A DNA stretch of 6,298 nucleotides from Oscillospiraceae bacterium (GTDB lineage Bacteria; Bacillota; Clostridia; Oscillospirales; Acutalibacteraceae), in assembly GCA_902796535.1 (NCBI GenBank), contig CADBPL010000047.1:1-6298 (forward strand). The letters run 5' to 3'. Below, piece by piece: positions 1-6,298 of this stretch. Made by a program: the position numbers and the translations under genes. The notes under the pieces were generated by a model that saw only the letters and a list, made by a program, of their open reading frames with translations, did no database searches and was not told the DNA's origin. Every line of letters begins with the position of its first letter. Position 1 is the stretch's first letter.

Positions 1-308
1 AACGCCACCACGCGCTTGCCGGTGGTGCCGCTGGTGGAATGGATGCGCACGGCGTCGCGCATCGGCACGGCTAAAAGCCCCGTCGGATACGCTTCACGCA
101 GATCGTCCTTGGTCAAAAAGGGCAGCTTGTGCAGATCCTCAACGCCCTTGATATCGCCGGGCTCCAGCCCTTTTTCTTTGAGCAGGCTGCGGTAATAAGG
201 CACATTTTCATAAACATGGTGAACGGTTTTGACCAGCCGCTCATCCTGCCACGCGCGAATCTGCTCGCGTGAGGCACATTCGATCTCGGGAGCAAAATAC
301 TTTTCCAA
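1..308 (-). CDS. paaK: Phenylacetate-CoA ligase (PaaK-type), N-terminal part only
   Basis: Partial gene: the start is inside the window and the rest runs off the left edge, leaving about 102 residues. Family knowledge: these cytoplasmic enzymes of the ANL superfamily adenylate phenylacetate or a related aryl acid with ATP and then form the CoA thioester. Seen: an N-terminus resembling the family (MEKYFAPEIECASREQ), a V-Y-E-N-V-P-Y-Y-R segment at residues 32-40, L-P-F-L-T-K-D-D-L at 62-70, and the phosphate-binding loop STSGTTGK at 91-98, just before the cut. Start choice: an in-frame ATG lies at 315-317, but the Shine-Dalgarno-like AAAGG touches it directly. The TTG at 306-308 has AGGATGA five bases upstream and gives the usual family N-terminus, so I prefer TTG. 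It lies 83 nt downstream of the mannosidase stop on the same strand. The exact aryl substrate cannot be told from this fragment. Confidence 0.85.
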   Translation of the reverse strand, partial: MEKYFAPEIECASREQIRAWQDERLVKTVHHVYENVPYYRSLLKEKGLEPGDIKGVEDLHKLPFLTKDDLREAYPTGLLAVPMRDAVRIHSTSGTTGKRVVA

Positions 309-340
309 GGTTATCATCCTTTCACTTCTTGGTTTGCCTC

Positions 341-369
341 ATCCTAACATGAAACAAAACCCGAGTAAA
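341..369 (-). promoter_or_regulatory. Weak candidate promoter before the phenylacetate-CoA ligase
   Basis: Read on the minus strand, TTTACT (364-369) is followed after 17 bases by TAGGAT (341-346). Each matches four of six consensus positions for a housekeeping sigma factor. Transcription would start near 334, leaving a leader of about 25 nt carrying the AGGATGA ribosome site. The gap also contains a perfect 10-bp palindrome, CATTATAATG (381-390), with no terminator-like GC stem, so read-through from the mannosidase gene is an alternative. The match is weak enough to be chance in AT-rich DNA. Confidence 0.25.
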
Positions 370-391
370 TAACATAGAAGCATTATAATGA

Positions 392-3300
392 TTATTTTTC
401 GCCCGCTTTTTTGTAGCGATCCAGATGGAAATCGAAATCAAAGCGGTTGAGCTTGAATTCTTTTTGGAAACGGAATTCCCCCAGCGATTTTTCAAAGCGG
501 CTGAGGTGGGAACGGGCCTCCTCCTTTTCGTCATAGACGAAATCAAACGGGCGCTTTTTGAGGGAATCATACAGCTCGCTTGCGGTTTGGCACACGGCAT
601 GCCCCTTCACAGCCGTTGCTGCCAGCAGGATAACGTCCTCATCCGTCGGCAGCGTGAACTCGGCCGCGCCCCCGGTGGGAATGAAATATTTACAGAAGCA
701 GGCAAGCGCGCCGTAAACGTCGCCGGTCAGCTGATGCAGGTGCGTCGTCACCAGACCGAGCGTTTCTTTTTTGATGTAGCCCGTTTCGCCCAGCGCGTAA
801 AGATCCCACGCGCCCATGTTTTCCCGCGCGGAGAGGATGCGGCGCGGCAGCTCGGCTTCGCCAACTGTAAAGTATGCAAGCTTGTCGCCTTTTGCGGATG
901 CGGCAAGCAGCCAGACGCCGTCCGCCGCCGGATCGACGGCAACGGTCTGACCGGCGCAGCGCACGGCATTCAGCCCGCTCGGCCGGATGGTGAACGGCAC
1001 GCCGCCGCAAACCGGATGCTCCGGCAGCAGCTTCTGCGGCAGGCTGCATCCGCCGAACACACCGTCGGTGCGCCTTTCATCCGGGCTGGCCGCCGCCAGA
1101 TCAAAGGGCAGCGCCAGCGGTTCAAAGACCGGCTGTTCGGCTTTGGTTTGGATCGCTTTGGGCGTAACGGCGAAGGTGCGAACGGCAAACGGCGCCAGAT
1201 CAAACGTCAGCACGCCGTCTTCCACGGCGGCTTCGCCGAGCGGGCGTTCATCGCCCGTCACCTCCTCGGCGGCCTCGATGCCCGCGCCAAAGGAAAGCCT
1301 GACCCCTTTACACTCTTTCTGCGCGCCCTCGTTGACGCGGATAATGATCTTGTCGCTGTCCTGCGCTTTTTTGACGCAGCGCACCAGCACGGAACCGTCG
1401 CTGACAGACAGGAGCGAAGCCTGTTCGCCCCACGCGCCGCGGTGCGCGTCGGTGAGGAACACGGCCATGGGCTGGTTGAATTCGTTCGCCTGCCGCTGGG
1501 TGGCGGCGTCGCGCCAATCGCCTTCGTGCGGGTAAACGGAATAGCCGAAACGGTTCAGGCCGAGGTCGAGCATATTCATTTTGCTCTCTTCCCGGTAGGC
1601 GTTGCGGGGCGTATGCATGCAGGTCAGGCGCAGGGTGGCGTCGTTGGGCTTATCCCAGCCCACGCGGCTGTCACTGAACACGCTCACGCCGAAGGAACCG
1701 TCCGGCGCGGTAATATCCGCCCACATCTGCGCCGGCACCTCATAGAGGCGGCGGGTGCTGTTGCCGCGCTCAATCACGCCAAGGCCCAGATCATAAGCGG
1801 CCTGCGGGTTGGCGGCGGCCAGCGGGAACGTGGCCTTGAGCAGCGTGCGGGGGCTGCGCCACTCCACCTCATTCTGAATCTCCACGCGCTGCGCGCCGGC
1901 GTCAAGCGACACCGTTTGCGTAAAGGTGCTGCCGCGCGCGGTGCGCACGGTTTGGATCGAAACGCGCGCCTGACCGTAATCCGACAGCACAAACTTCGGG
2001 TGAGCCGCACTGCAGACCGGATCGGCCGCAACTTCTTTATAGTTGAGTTCCCACGCCGGCCAGGCCAGGCTGCCGTCGTAGGCGAACAGATCGAGCTTCA
2101 TCGGCGCGCTGAGCGCCTCCCGCCCGGTCTTTTTGTTAAGGATCGAACAAATATCGCCCTGAGAATTGAGGCGGACGATCAGGTTTTCGTTCTCGAGCAT
2201 CCGCTCAGTCGCCTTGAGCGAACCGTTGACGGAACAGGCCGTGTCGCTCGGGCGGATATCGTAGACCGCGTAACCGACGGAGGGCACGCTGGCGGTGAAC
2301 AGAACGGTGAGCCTGCCGCCGCCCCGCCTGATCTGCGAAGGCACTTCATTGCCCTTTGCATCGAACACGCGGGCGAAGGGTTTGGGCCAATCGGTCAGCT
2401 GCGCGCTGACGGTCTGGGTGCGCAGATCGCTGTTCTGCACGGCGTTGAACACCACAGCGGCCGTGCCTTTGACAAACGAGGTATCGATTGCCCTGACGAC
2501 GTGGGAAACACCGGCACGGTATTCTTCGGCGAACCGGTTGAGCGCCAGACAATAATCATTCCAGTTGCGCTGATAGCATATATTCATAGAGGTGCCGGTG
2601 ATGTCATCGTGGAACTGGTGGGCGATGGTGCGTTTCCACGCCTCATCGAGCATGGCCTGCGGATAAGCGGCGCCCAGCAGCATGGCGGCCACGTTTGCCC
2701 GTTCGGCCGCGTCCGCCAGCATTTCGCAGCGGCGGTTGAAGCGCTTGCTCTGCGCGCGGGAGGTGTAGCCGCCCACGGCGTGATCGGAAAAGACCAGCTC
2801 GTTGTTCCACACCGGCATTTTTTCCAGCTGCTCCGGCGTCAGCTCCGCGTCCATATCGCGGAAGATCTGATCGGTGGACGCACAGTAAACGTCCTCCTTG
2901 CTGTAGGGGTTCTGCCGCTGTTCAATGCAGGCGTTGAGCACCGAATCCAGCTTCGGCGCGCCGCCGCGATCGCCCACGCCGTGTAAAATTTCGGCATAGG
3001 GCAGCTCATAGCGTTTGAGGTTATCATGCACCTTTTTGCGCACCACGGCGGCATCCCGCACGGGCTTTTTAAATTCTCTGGTGTAATCGCCCGCATCCAG
3101 TTCGGCATAGATCCAGTTGCCGTCCACCCCGACCCAGCGCCCCAGATCGAAGGGGATGCCGTAGGCGGAGCTCCACATGAGCTTTTGCGTGGTGAACCCA
3201 CGCAGCCCGCAATGCGCCGCCACGCTCGGCAGCGCCCAGCCGAAGCCGAAGCAGTCGGGCAGGTAAATATCGAGGCTCTCCTTGCCGAAGGTCTTGCGGA

Positions 3301-3628
3301 AATAGCCGTTGCCGTAGAGAATGTTGCGGATGAGCGCCTCGGGCGAAGGCGCGTTGACGTCGCCGTTTTCATAACAGCTGCCGGAAACGAACCACTTCTC
3401 CTGCGCGACAAGCTCCCTGAGCGTTTCAAACGCCTCCGGATAATATTCCTCCATCAATTCGTAACGATAGCTGCCCTCAAAGCTGAAGCGGTATTCGGGG
3501 AAACGCTTGAACAGCGCAAAGTTATCCTTCAGCGTTTTCGGGAGGTATTCCTTCAGAGTCGTTTCAAAATCCCAGTTCCAGGAAGTATCCAGATGAGCGG
3601 TCGCGACCGTGTAAATTTTGGGGCGCAT
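392..3628 (-). CDS. Glycoside hydrolase family 38 alpha-mannosidase
   Basis: Complete, 1078 residues, no signal peptide or membrane segment, so probably cytoplasmic. GH38 enzymes are zinc-dependent retaining alpha-mannosidases. Seen: AHLDTSWNW at residues 11-19, giving zinc ligands H12 and D14; LPDCFGFG at 123-130, giving the nucleophile and zinc ligand D125; and HQFHDDITGTS at 337-347, giving zinc ligand H340. A G-D-V-N-A-P-S-P-E segment (89-97) and V-F-S-D-H-A-V-G-G-Y-T-S-R (279-291) also fit the catalytic barrel. Roughly 345-380 should be the helical bundle, and about 385-822 the beta-sandwich region, ending L-A-P-F-A-V-R-T-F. Residues about 835-1005 form an extra beta-rich region, followed by a charged tail rich in Phe and Lys. 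Start choice: the frame is open to an ATG at 3664, but the ATG at 3626-3628 has GGAGGA seven bases upstream and places the catalytic motif near the N-terminus, as is usual in the family. Linkage specificity is unknown. Confidence 0.93.
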   Translation of the reverse strand: MRPKIYTVATAHLDTSWNWDFETTLKEYLPKTLKDNFALFKRFPEYRFSFEGSYRYELMEEYYPEAFETLRELVAQEKWFVSGSCYENGDVNAPSPEALIRNILYGNGYFRKTFGKESLDIYLPDCFGFGWALPSVAAHCGLRGFTTQKLMWSSAYGIPFDLGRWVGVDGNWIYAELDAGDYTREFKKPVRDAAVVRKKVHDNLKRYELPYAEILHGVGDRGGAPKLDSVLNACIEQRQNPYSKEDVYCASTDQIFRDMDAELTPEQLEKMPVWNNELVFSDHAVGGYTSRAQSKRFNRRCEMLADAAERANVAAMLLGAAYPQAMLDEAWKRTIAHQFHDDITGTSMNICYQRNWNDYCLALNRFAEEYRAGVSHVVRAIDTSFVKGTAAVVFNAVQNSDLRTQTVSAQLTDWPKPFARVFDAKGNEVPSQIRRGGGRLTVLFTASVPSVGYAVYDIRPSDTACSVNGSLKATERMLENENLIVRLNSQGDICSILNKKTGREALSAPMKLDLFAYDGSLAWPAWELNYKEVAADPVCSAAHPKFVLSDYGQARVSIQTVRTARGSTFTQTVSLDAGAQRVEIQNEVEWRSPRTLLKATFPLAAANPQAAYDLGLGVIERGNSTRRLYEVPAQMWADITAPDGSFGVSVFSDSRVGWDKPNDATLRLTCMHTPRNAYREESKMNMLDLGLNRFGYSVYPHEGDWRDAATQRQANEFNQPMAVFLTDAHRGAWGEQASLLSVSDGSVLVRCVKKAQDSDKIIIRVNEGAQKECKGVRLSFGAGIEAAEEVTGDERPLGEAAVEDGVLTFDLAPFAVRTFAVTPKAIQTKAEQPVFEPLALPFDLAAASPDERRTDGVFGGCSLPQKLLPEHPVCGGVPFTIRPSGLNAVRCAGQTVAVDPAADGVWLLAASAKGDKLAYFTVGEAELPRRILSARENMGAWDLYALGETGYIKKETLGLVTTHLHQLTGDVYGALACFCKYFIPTGGAAEFTLPTDEDVILLAATAVKGHAVCQTASELYDSLKKRPFDFVYDEKEEARSHLSRFEKSLGEFRFQKEFKLNRFDFDFHLDRYKKAGEK

Positions 3629-3635
3629 AGCTGAT

Positions 3636-3641
3636 TCCTCC
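3636..3641 (-). promoter_or_regulatory. Ribosome binding site of the alpha-mannosidase
   Basis: GGAGGA on the minus strand lies seven bases before the ATG at 3626-3628. It decides the start: the farther in-frame ATG at 3662-3664 would add 12 residues (MSIHYLPTEESA) that are encoded across this ribosome site and do not look like family sequence. Confidence 0.85.
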
Positions 3642-3668
3642 GTTGGCAAATAGTGGATAGACATAGTT

Positions 3669-3698
3669 ATTATAATACATTGACCTGTATTTAGTAAA
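3669..3698 (-). promoter_or_regulatory. Probable promoter of the alpha-mannosidase
   Basis: On the minus strand, a perfect TATAAT (-10, 3669-3674) is preceded after 18 bases by TTTACT (-35, 3693-3698, four of six consensus positions). The predicted transcription start is near 3662, giving a leader of about 33 nt with a strong GGAGGA. No operator palindrome or catabolite-repression (cre-like) site was recognised by eye. The -10 element is AT-rich and nearly symmetrical, so chance cannot be excluded. Confidence 0.5.
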
Positions 3699-3727
3699 GC
3701 AAAATGGATAAATTTATAAAAAAAGTT

Positions 3728-3733
3728 GGTGAT
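3728..3733 (+). promoter_or_regulatory. Ribosome binding site of the AGCS symporter
   Basis: GGTGAT pairs with the 3' end of 16S rRNA (the GGTGAT part of AGGAGGTGAT) and lies seven bases before the ATG at 3741-3743. It supports that ATG over the in-frame TTG at 3726 and GTG at 3729, which would overlap the site and lack a Shine-Dalgarno of their own. Confidence 0.6.
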
Positions 3734-3740
3734 ACGGCAA

Positions 3741-5054
3741 ATGGCGGCATTTTGGCAGGCGCTGCTGTGGAACCCGTTGTTTCTGGGTTTGTTCCTGTTT
3801 ACCGGCGCCTATTTCACGCTGCGCTCGCGTTTTTTTGTTTTTCGGCGTCCGCTGACGGTGCTGCGCGCCACCTTCGGGCAGATGCGCCGCGCCAACACGG
3901 AGGGCATTTCGCCGTTTCAGGCGCTGAGCTGTTCCCTGGCGGCGTGCATGGGCACGGGCAACATCGTCGGCGTGGCAAGCGCGCTGCTGCTCGGCGGCGC
4001 GGGCAGCATTTTCTGGATGGTGCTCTCCGCCCTGCTCGGCATGGCGACAAGCTGCGCGGAAAACATACTGGGGCTGCTGCACCGCCGAAAAGATCAAACC
4101 GGCGAATGGACGGGCGGCTCGATCGCCTATGTTGAAGCGGCGTTCGGCAGCCGGAAGATCGCCTTTTTGTTTGCGTTTTGCTGCGTGGCGGCGGCGCTGG
4201 GCATGGGCAACATGGCGCAGGTCAACGCCGCTGTGCAGGCGCTGTGCGAGCAGCAGCCGCTGCCGCCGTTCGGATACGGTCTGTTGTTTGCCGCGCTGAC
4301 GGCTCCGGTCATTTTCGGCGGCGCAAAGCGCATCACCGCCCTGACGGAAAAGCTGATCCCGCCGCTGTGCGCGGTGTTCCTGCTGGCCTGCTTCGCCGTA
4401 CTGATCAGGCGCCGTGCCGCCCTGCTGCCGAGCGTTTGCCTGATTTTCAGACAGGCTTTTTCGCTGCGCAGCGCCGGAGCGGGCGCGTTCGGCTTCACGC
4501 TGGCGCAGACCGTTCGCATCGGCGTGGCGCGGGGCGTTTTTTCCAACGAAGCGGGGTTAGGCTCCGCGCCGCTCATCCACGCCTCGGCCGCAACGGATTC
4601 CCCGTTCCGTCAGGGGCTTTGGGGCAGCATCGAGGTGTTCCTCGACACGGTGCTCATGGGCTCGGTCACGGCGCTGGTGTTTTTGTGTTCCGGCGCGGCG
4701 CAGAACGCCGAAACGCCGGCGGAAATGACCGTGCTGGCTTTTTCGACGGTGTTCGGGCGGTTCAGCGGCGTTTTCGTCAGCGCGGCGCTCGCCGTGTTCG
4801 CTTTCGCCACACTCATTGGCTGGGCGTGCTACGGCGAAAAAGGCGCGGTGTATTGCTTCGGCCGCCGGGGCGTTCTGCCTTATCGGCTGCTTTATCTGAT
4901 CTGTATCGTGTCGGGCGCCTGCATCAAAGCCGAAACCGTTTGGGCGCTGGCGGATATATTTAACGCGCTTATGGCGCTGCCGAACCTGACTGCGCTGCTG
5001 TTTTTGCGCGGGGAGATCGCCGCGCAAATGAAAACGCCCCGCCTGCCGGAATGA
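3741..5054 (+). CDS. Sodium:alanine/glycine symporter, AGCS family
   Basis: Complete integral membrane protein of 437 residues, a normal or slightly short length for the family (TC 2.A.25). Members import alanine or glycine, and in some cases glutamine, driven by Na+ or H+. Seen: a first hydrophobic segment at residues 8-25, then A-Y-F-T-L-R-S-R-F-F (23-32). The signature GTGNIVGVASALLLGG lies at 71-86, followed by W-M-V-L-S-A-L-L-G-M-A-T (92-103), W-T-G-G-S-I-A-Y (123-130), GMGNMAQVNA (154-163), G-G-A-K-R-I (193-198), GVARGVFSNEAGLGSAP (261-277) and G-W-A-C-Y-G-E-K (360-367). Start choice: the ATG has GGTGAT seven bases upstream and gives the family's usual short N-terminus; the frame is open 15 bases further to a TTG. 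It is divergent from the mannosidase and convergent with the antiporter gene. Its last codons (K-T-P-R-L-P-E) lie in the antiporter terminator. Exact substrate and coupling ion are inferred from the family only. Confidence 0.93.
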   Translation: MAAFWQALLWNPLFLGLFLFTGAYFTLRSRFFVFRRPLTVLRATFGQMRRANTEGISPFQALSCSLAACMGTGNIVGVASALLLGGAGSIFWMVLSALLGMATSCAENILGLLHRRKDQTGEWTGGSIAYVEAAFGSRKIAFLFAFCCVAAALGMGNMAQVNAAVQALCEQQPLPPFGYGLLFAALTAPVIFGGAKRITALTEKLIPPLCAVFLLACFAVLIRRRAALLPSVCLIFRQAFSLRSAGAGAFGFTLAQTVRIGVARGVFSNEAGLGSAPLIHASAATDSPFRQGLWGSIEVFLDTVLMGSVTALVFLCSGAAQNAETPAEMTVLAFSTVFGRFSGVFVSAALAVFAFATLIGWACYGEKGAVYCFGRRGVLPYRLLYLICIVSGACIKAETVWALADIFNALMALPNLTALLFLRGEIAAQMKTPRLPE

Positions 5055-5063
5055 CAGGCGGGG
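5026..5063 (-). terminator. Rho-independent terminator of the NhaC-type gene
   Basis: A perfect 9-bp GC-rich stem, CCCCGCCTG (5037-5045) paired with CAGGCGGGG (5055-5063), closes a 9-base loop. Read on the minus strand it starts 17 bases after the antiporter stop and is followed by TTTT (5031-5034) and TTT (5026-5028), as expected of an intrinsic terminator for that gene. On the plus strand no T run follows, so termination of the symporter transcript here would be weaker. The left arm and part of the loop are coding sequence of the symporter, whose TGA stop (5052-5054) is the end of the loop. Confidence 0.8.
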
Positions 5064-5080
5064 TCTGAACGGATGAGCGT

Positions 5081-6298
5081 TTATGCCTTTTGATTCTTGC
5101 CGACAACTGCTTTGAGCACAGCCAGAACACCGATCGTCACGGCTGCCATGACGGGGGTGATGATGTACCAGTGCTGCAGCGCCGGAATGGCAACGAGCAG
5201 GTAGCCGACAAAGGAGATGCCCGCAACCGTCAGCGCGTAAGGAAGCTGCGTGGAAACGTGGCTGACATGGTCGCACTGCGCACCGGCGGAGGACATGATG
5301 GTGGTGTCGGAAATGGGCGAGCAGTGATCGCCGCACACCGCGCCCGCCAGGCAGGCGGACATGCCGATGATATACAGCTCCGAAGACGGATTGAAAATGC
5401 TGGTCACGATCGGAATGAGAATGCCGAAGGTGCCCCAGGAGGTGCCGGTGGCAAAGGACAGGCCGCAGGCCACAAGGAAAATGATGGCGGGCAGGAAGGA
5501 GGCAAGGCCGGAAGCGGCGCCCTCCATCAGACCGGCAACGTAATATTTCGCGCCGAGCAGACCGGTCATGTTCTTCAGAGCGGTCGCAAAGGTGAGGATG
5601 AGGATGGCGGGAACCATGGCCATGAAGCCCTTGGGGATGGCTTCCATCGCTTCCTTCACGCTGACTACACGGCGCGCGATGAGGAAGATGATGGCGAAAA
5701 TCAGCGCGATCAGGCCGCCCCACGGCAGGCCGACGGTCGCATCGGTGTCGGAGAACGCCTGCACAAAGCCGGCTCCTTCCAGAATGCCGCCGTTATAAAC
5801 GAGAGCGAACACGCACACGCCGATGAGCACAAGGATGGGCGCAAGCAGGTCGATGACCTTGCCCTTCGGGTTGCCCTGTTCCGCTTCCGCGGCTTTGTTC
5901 GCGTCGGCTTCAACGGTGAAGAGGTCGCCGTTCAGCGCGTTGGCTTCAAAGCGCTTCATCGGGCCGTAGTTGAATTTCATGACGCTGATGGTCACGACAA
6001 AGATGAGGGTGAGCAGCGAATAGAAGTTGTAGGGAATGGCGCGGATAAACAGCGCGATGCCCTGCCCCTCCTCGGTGTAGGAGGCAACGGCTGCCGCCCA
6101 GGAGGAAATGGGCGCGATCATGCAGATGGGCGCGGCGGTCGCGTCGATGAGATAGGCCAGCTTGGCGCGGCTGATCTTGTGGGAATCGGTAACCGGGCGC
6201 ATGACCGAACCGACGGTCAGGCAGTTGAAATAGTCGTCGATAAAAATCAGAACGCCGAGAACAAAGGTGGCAATCTGCGCGCCGACACGGGTCTTGAT
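5081..6298 (-). CDS. NhaC-type Na+/H+ antiporter, C-terminal part
   Basis: Partial membrane protein: the frame is open to the right edge, leaving 405 residues; the true start lies beyond it. The first internal ATG (6200-6202) is not the start, because the 32 residues upstream of it already carry conserved sequence (FIDDYFNCLTVGSV). Members of this family (Pfam Na_H_antiporter) exchange cytoplasmic Na+ for external H+. Seen, numbering from the window edge: F-I-D-D-Y-F-N (19-25), a K-I-S-R-A-K-L-A-Y-L-I-D-A-T stretch (41-54), P-I-S-S-W (63-67), FATGTSWGTFGILIP (282-296), GDHCSPISDTT (323-333) and Q-C-D-H-V-S-H-V-S-T-Q-L-P-Y (341-354). Several long hydrophobic segments alternate with a charged loop at about 113-147. 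Relatives are often near 500 residues, so roughly a fifth is missing. It converges on the symporter with 26 bases between stops. Ion specificity (Na+, Li+, or an organic antiport) is not provable here. Confidence 0.92.
   Translation of the reverse strand: MKTRVGAQIATFVLGVLIFIDDYFNCLTVGSVMRPVTDSHKISRAKLAYLIDATAAPICMIAPISSWAAAVASYTEEGQGIALFIRAIPYNFYSLLTLIFVVTISVMKFNYGPMKRFEANALNGDLFTVEADANKAAEAEQGNPKGKVIDLLAPILVLIGVCVFALVYNGGILEGAGFVQAFSDTDATVGLPWGGLIALIFAIIFLIARRVVSVKEAMEAIPKGFMAMVPAILILTFATALKNMTGLLGAKYYVAGLMEGAASGLASFLPAIIFLVACGLSFATGTSWGTFGILIPIVTSIFNPSSELYIIGMSACLAGAVCGDHCSPISDTTIMSSAGAQCDHVSHVSTQLPYALTVAGISFVGYLLVAIPALQHWYIITPVMAAVTIGVLAVLKAVVGKNQKA

Larger units (their letters stand above)
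3629..3740. promoter_or_regulatory. Divergent intergenic region between mannosidase and symporter
   Basis: This 112-bp AT-rich gap separates two divergently read genes and must hold at least the proximal control signals of both. The minus-strand promoter is annotated separately. For the plus strand two weak options are visible: TTGGCA (3643-3648) with TATTAT (3668-3673), spaced 19 bases, or TTGACC (3680-3685) with TGGATA (3705-3710), also spaced 19. Neither is convincing. No riboswitch, hairpin or clear operator is visible, and the space is too short for most riboswitches. Confidence 0.5.

Noticed and set aside
381..390. Perfect 10-bp palindrome CATTATAATG between the mannosidase and the ligase
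   Set aside because: It has no loop, is all AT inside its end pair and is not GC-stabilised, so it is not a terminator. A lone short AT palindrome is expected by chance, and no second copy was seen that would suggest an operator.
425..2986. An 853-codon open frame on the plus strand, antisense to the mannosidase, and a second one at 3026-3634
   Set aside because: Their codons align exactly back-to-back with the mannosidase codons, so a stop could arise only opposite TTA, CTA or TCA, which GC-rich genes rarely use. The predicted protein is rich in Arg, Gly, Ala and His with no recognisable motif, while the opposite strand has clear GH38 motifs and a strong ribosome site.
3629..3740. Possible riboswitch or small RNA in the divergent gap
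   Set aside because: The gap is 112 bp, AT-rich, and shows no stable stems or recognisable aptamer core.
3704..4135. A 143-codon plus-strand frame starting at the ATG upstream of the symporter
   Set aside because: It has no clear ribosome site and overlaps the symporter in another frame. After the first few residues it becomes an Arg/Ala/Gly-rich shadow translation.
4557..5723. A 388-codon minus-strand frame spanning the symporter 3' end and the antiporter
   Set aside because: It overlaps two well-supported transporters in other frames, reads through the terminator hairpin, and its Arg/His-rich sequence has no family resemblance. It is a GC-bias shadow.
6200..6202. Internal ATG as the start of the NhaC-type gene
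   Set aside because: The frame remains open to the window edge and the upstream residues, including F-I-D-D-Y-F-N, are typical of the family, so the gene is truncated by the window and does not start here.

Overview
The window is GC-rich, densely coded bacterial DNA with AT-rich gaps, purine-rich Shine-Dalgarno sequences and protein families typical of anaerobic gut Firmicutes. A GC-rich member of the Clostridia, of the Oscillospiraceae/Ruminococcaceae type, is the best guess. This rests on the general look of the proteins and codon use, not on any marker gene.

Layout, left to right. (1) Positions 1-308, minus strand: the N-terminal third or less of a phenylacetate-CoA ligase (PaaK-type adenylate-forming enzyme), cut by the left edge. 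(2) Positions 392-3628, minus strand: a complete, large, cytoplasmic GH38 alpha-mannosidase of 1078 residues, with the zinc ligands and nucleophile visible and an extra C-terminal beta-rich region. (3) Positions 3629-3740: an AT-rich divergent promoter region. (4) Positions 3741-5054, plus strand: a complete sodium:alanine/glycine symporter of the AGCS family (437 residues). (5) Positions 5081-6298, minus strand: an NhaC-type Na+/H+ antiporter, complete at its C-terminus but with its N-terminus beyond the right edge. A strong hairpin at 5037-5063 lies between the two convergent transporters and reads as the terminator of the antiporter. It is built into the last codons of the symporter.

How the genes relate. 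The mannosidase and the ligase are co-directional with an 83-nt gap and no visible hairpin between them, so read-through is possible, but a weak promoter candidate sits in that gap and no shared pathway is apparent. The mannosidase would trim alpha-mannosides that have already been imported. The symporter would import alanine or glycine with Na+ (or H+), and the antiporter would expel Na+. The last two could be linked through sodium cycling, but they are convergent and not one operon. This looks like ordinary metabolic and transport chromosome. I found no mobile element, CRISPR array, RNA gene, phage gene or defence system, and no convincing new system.
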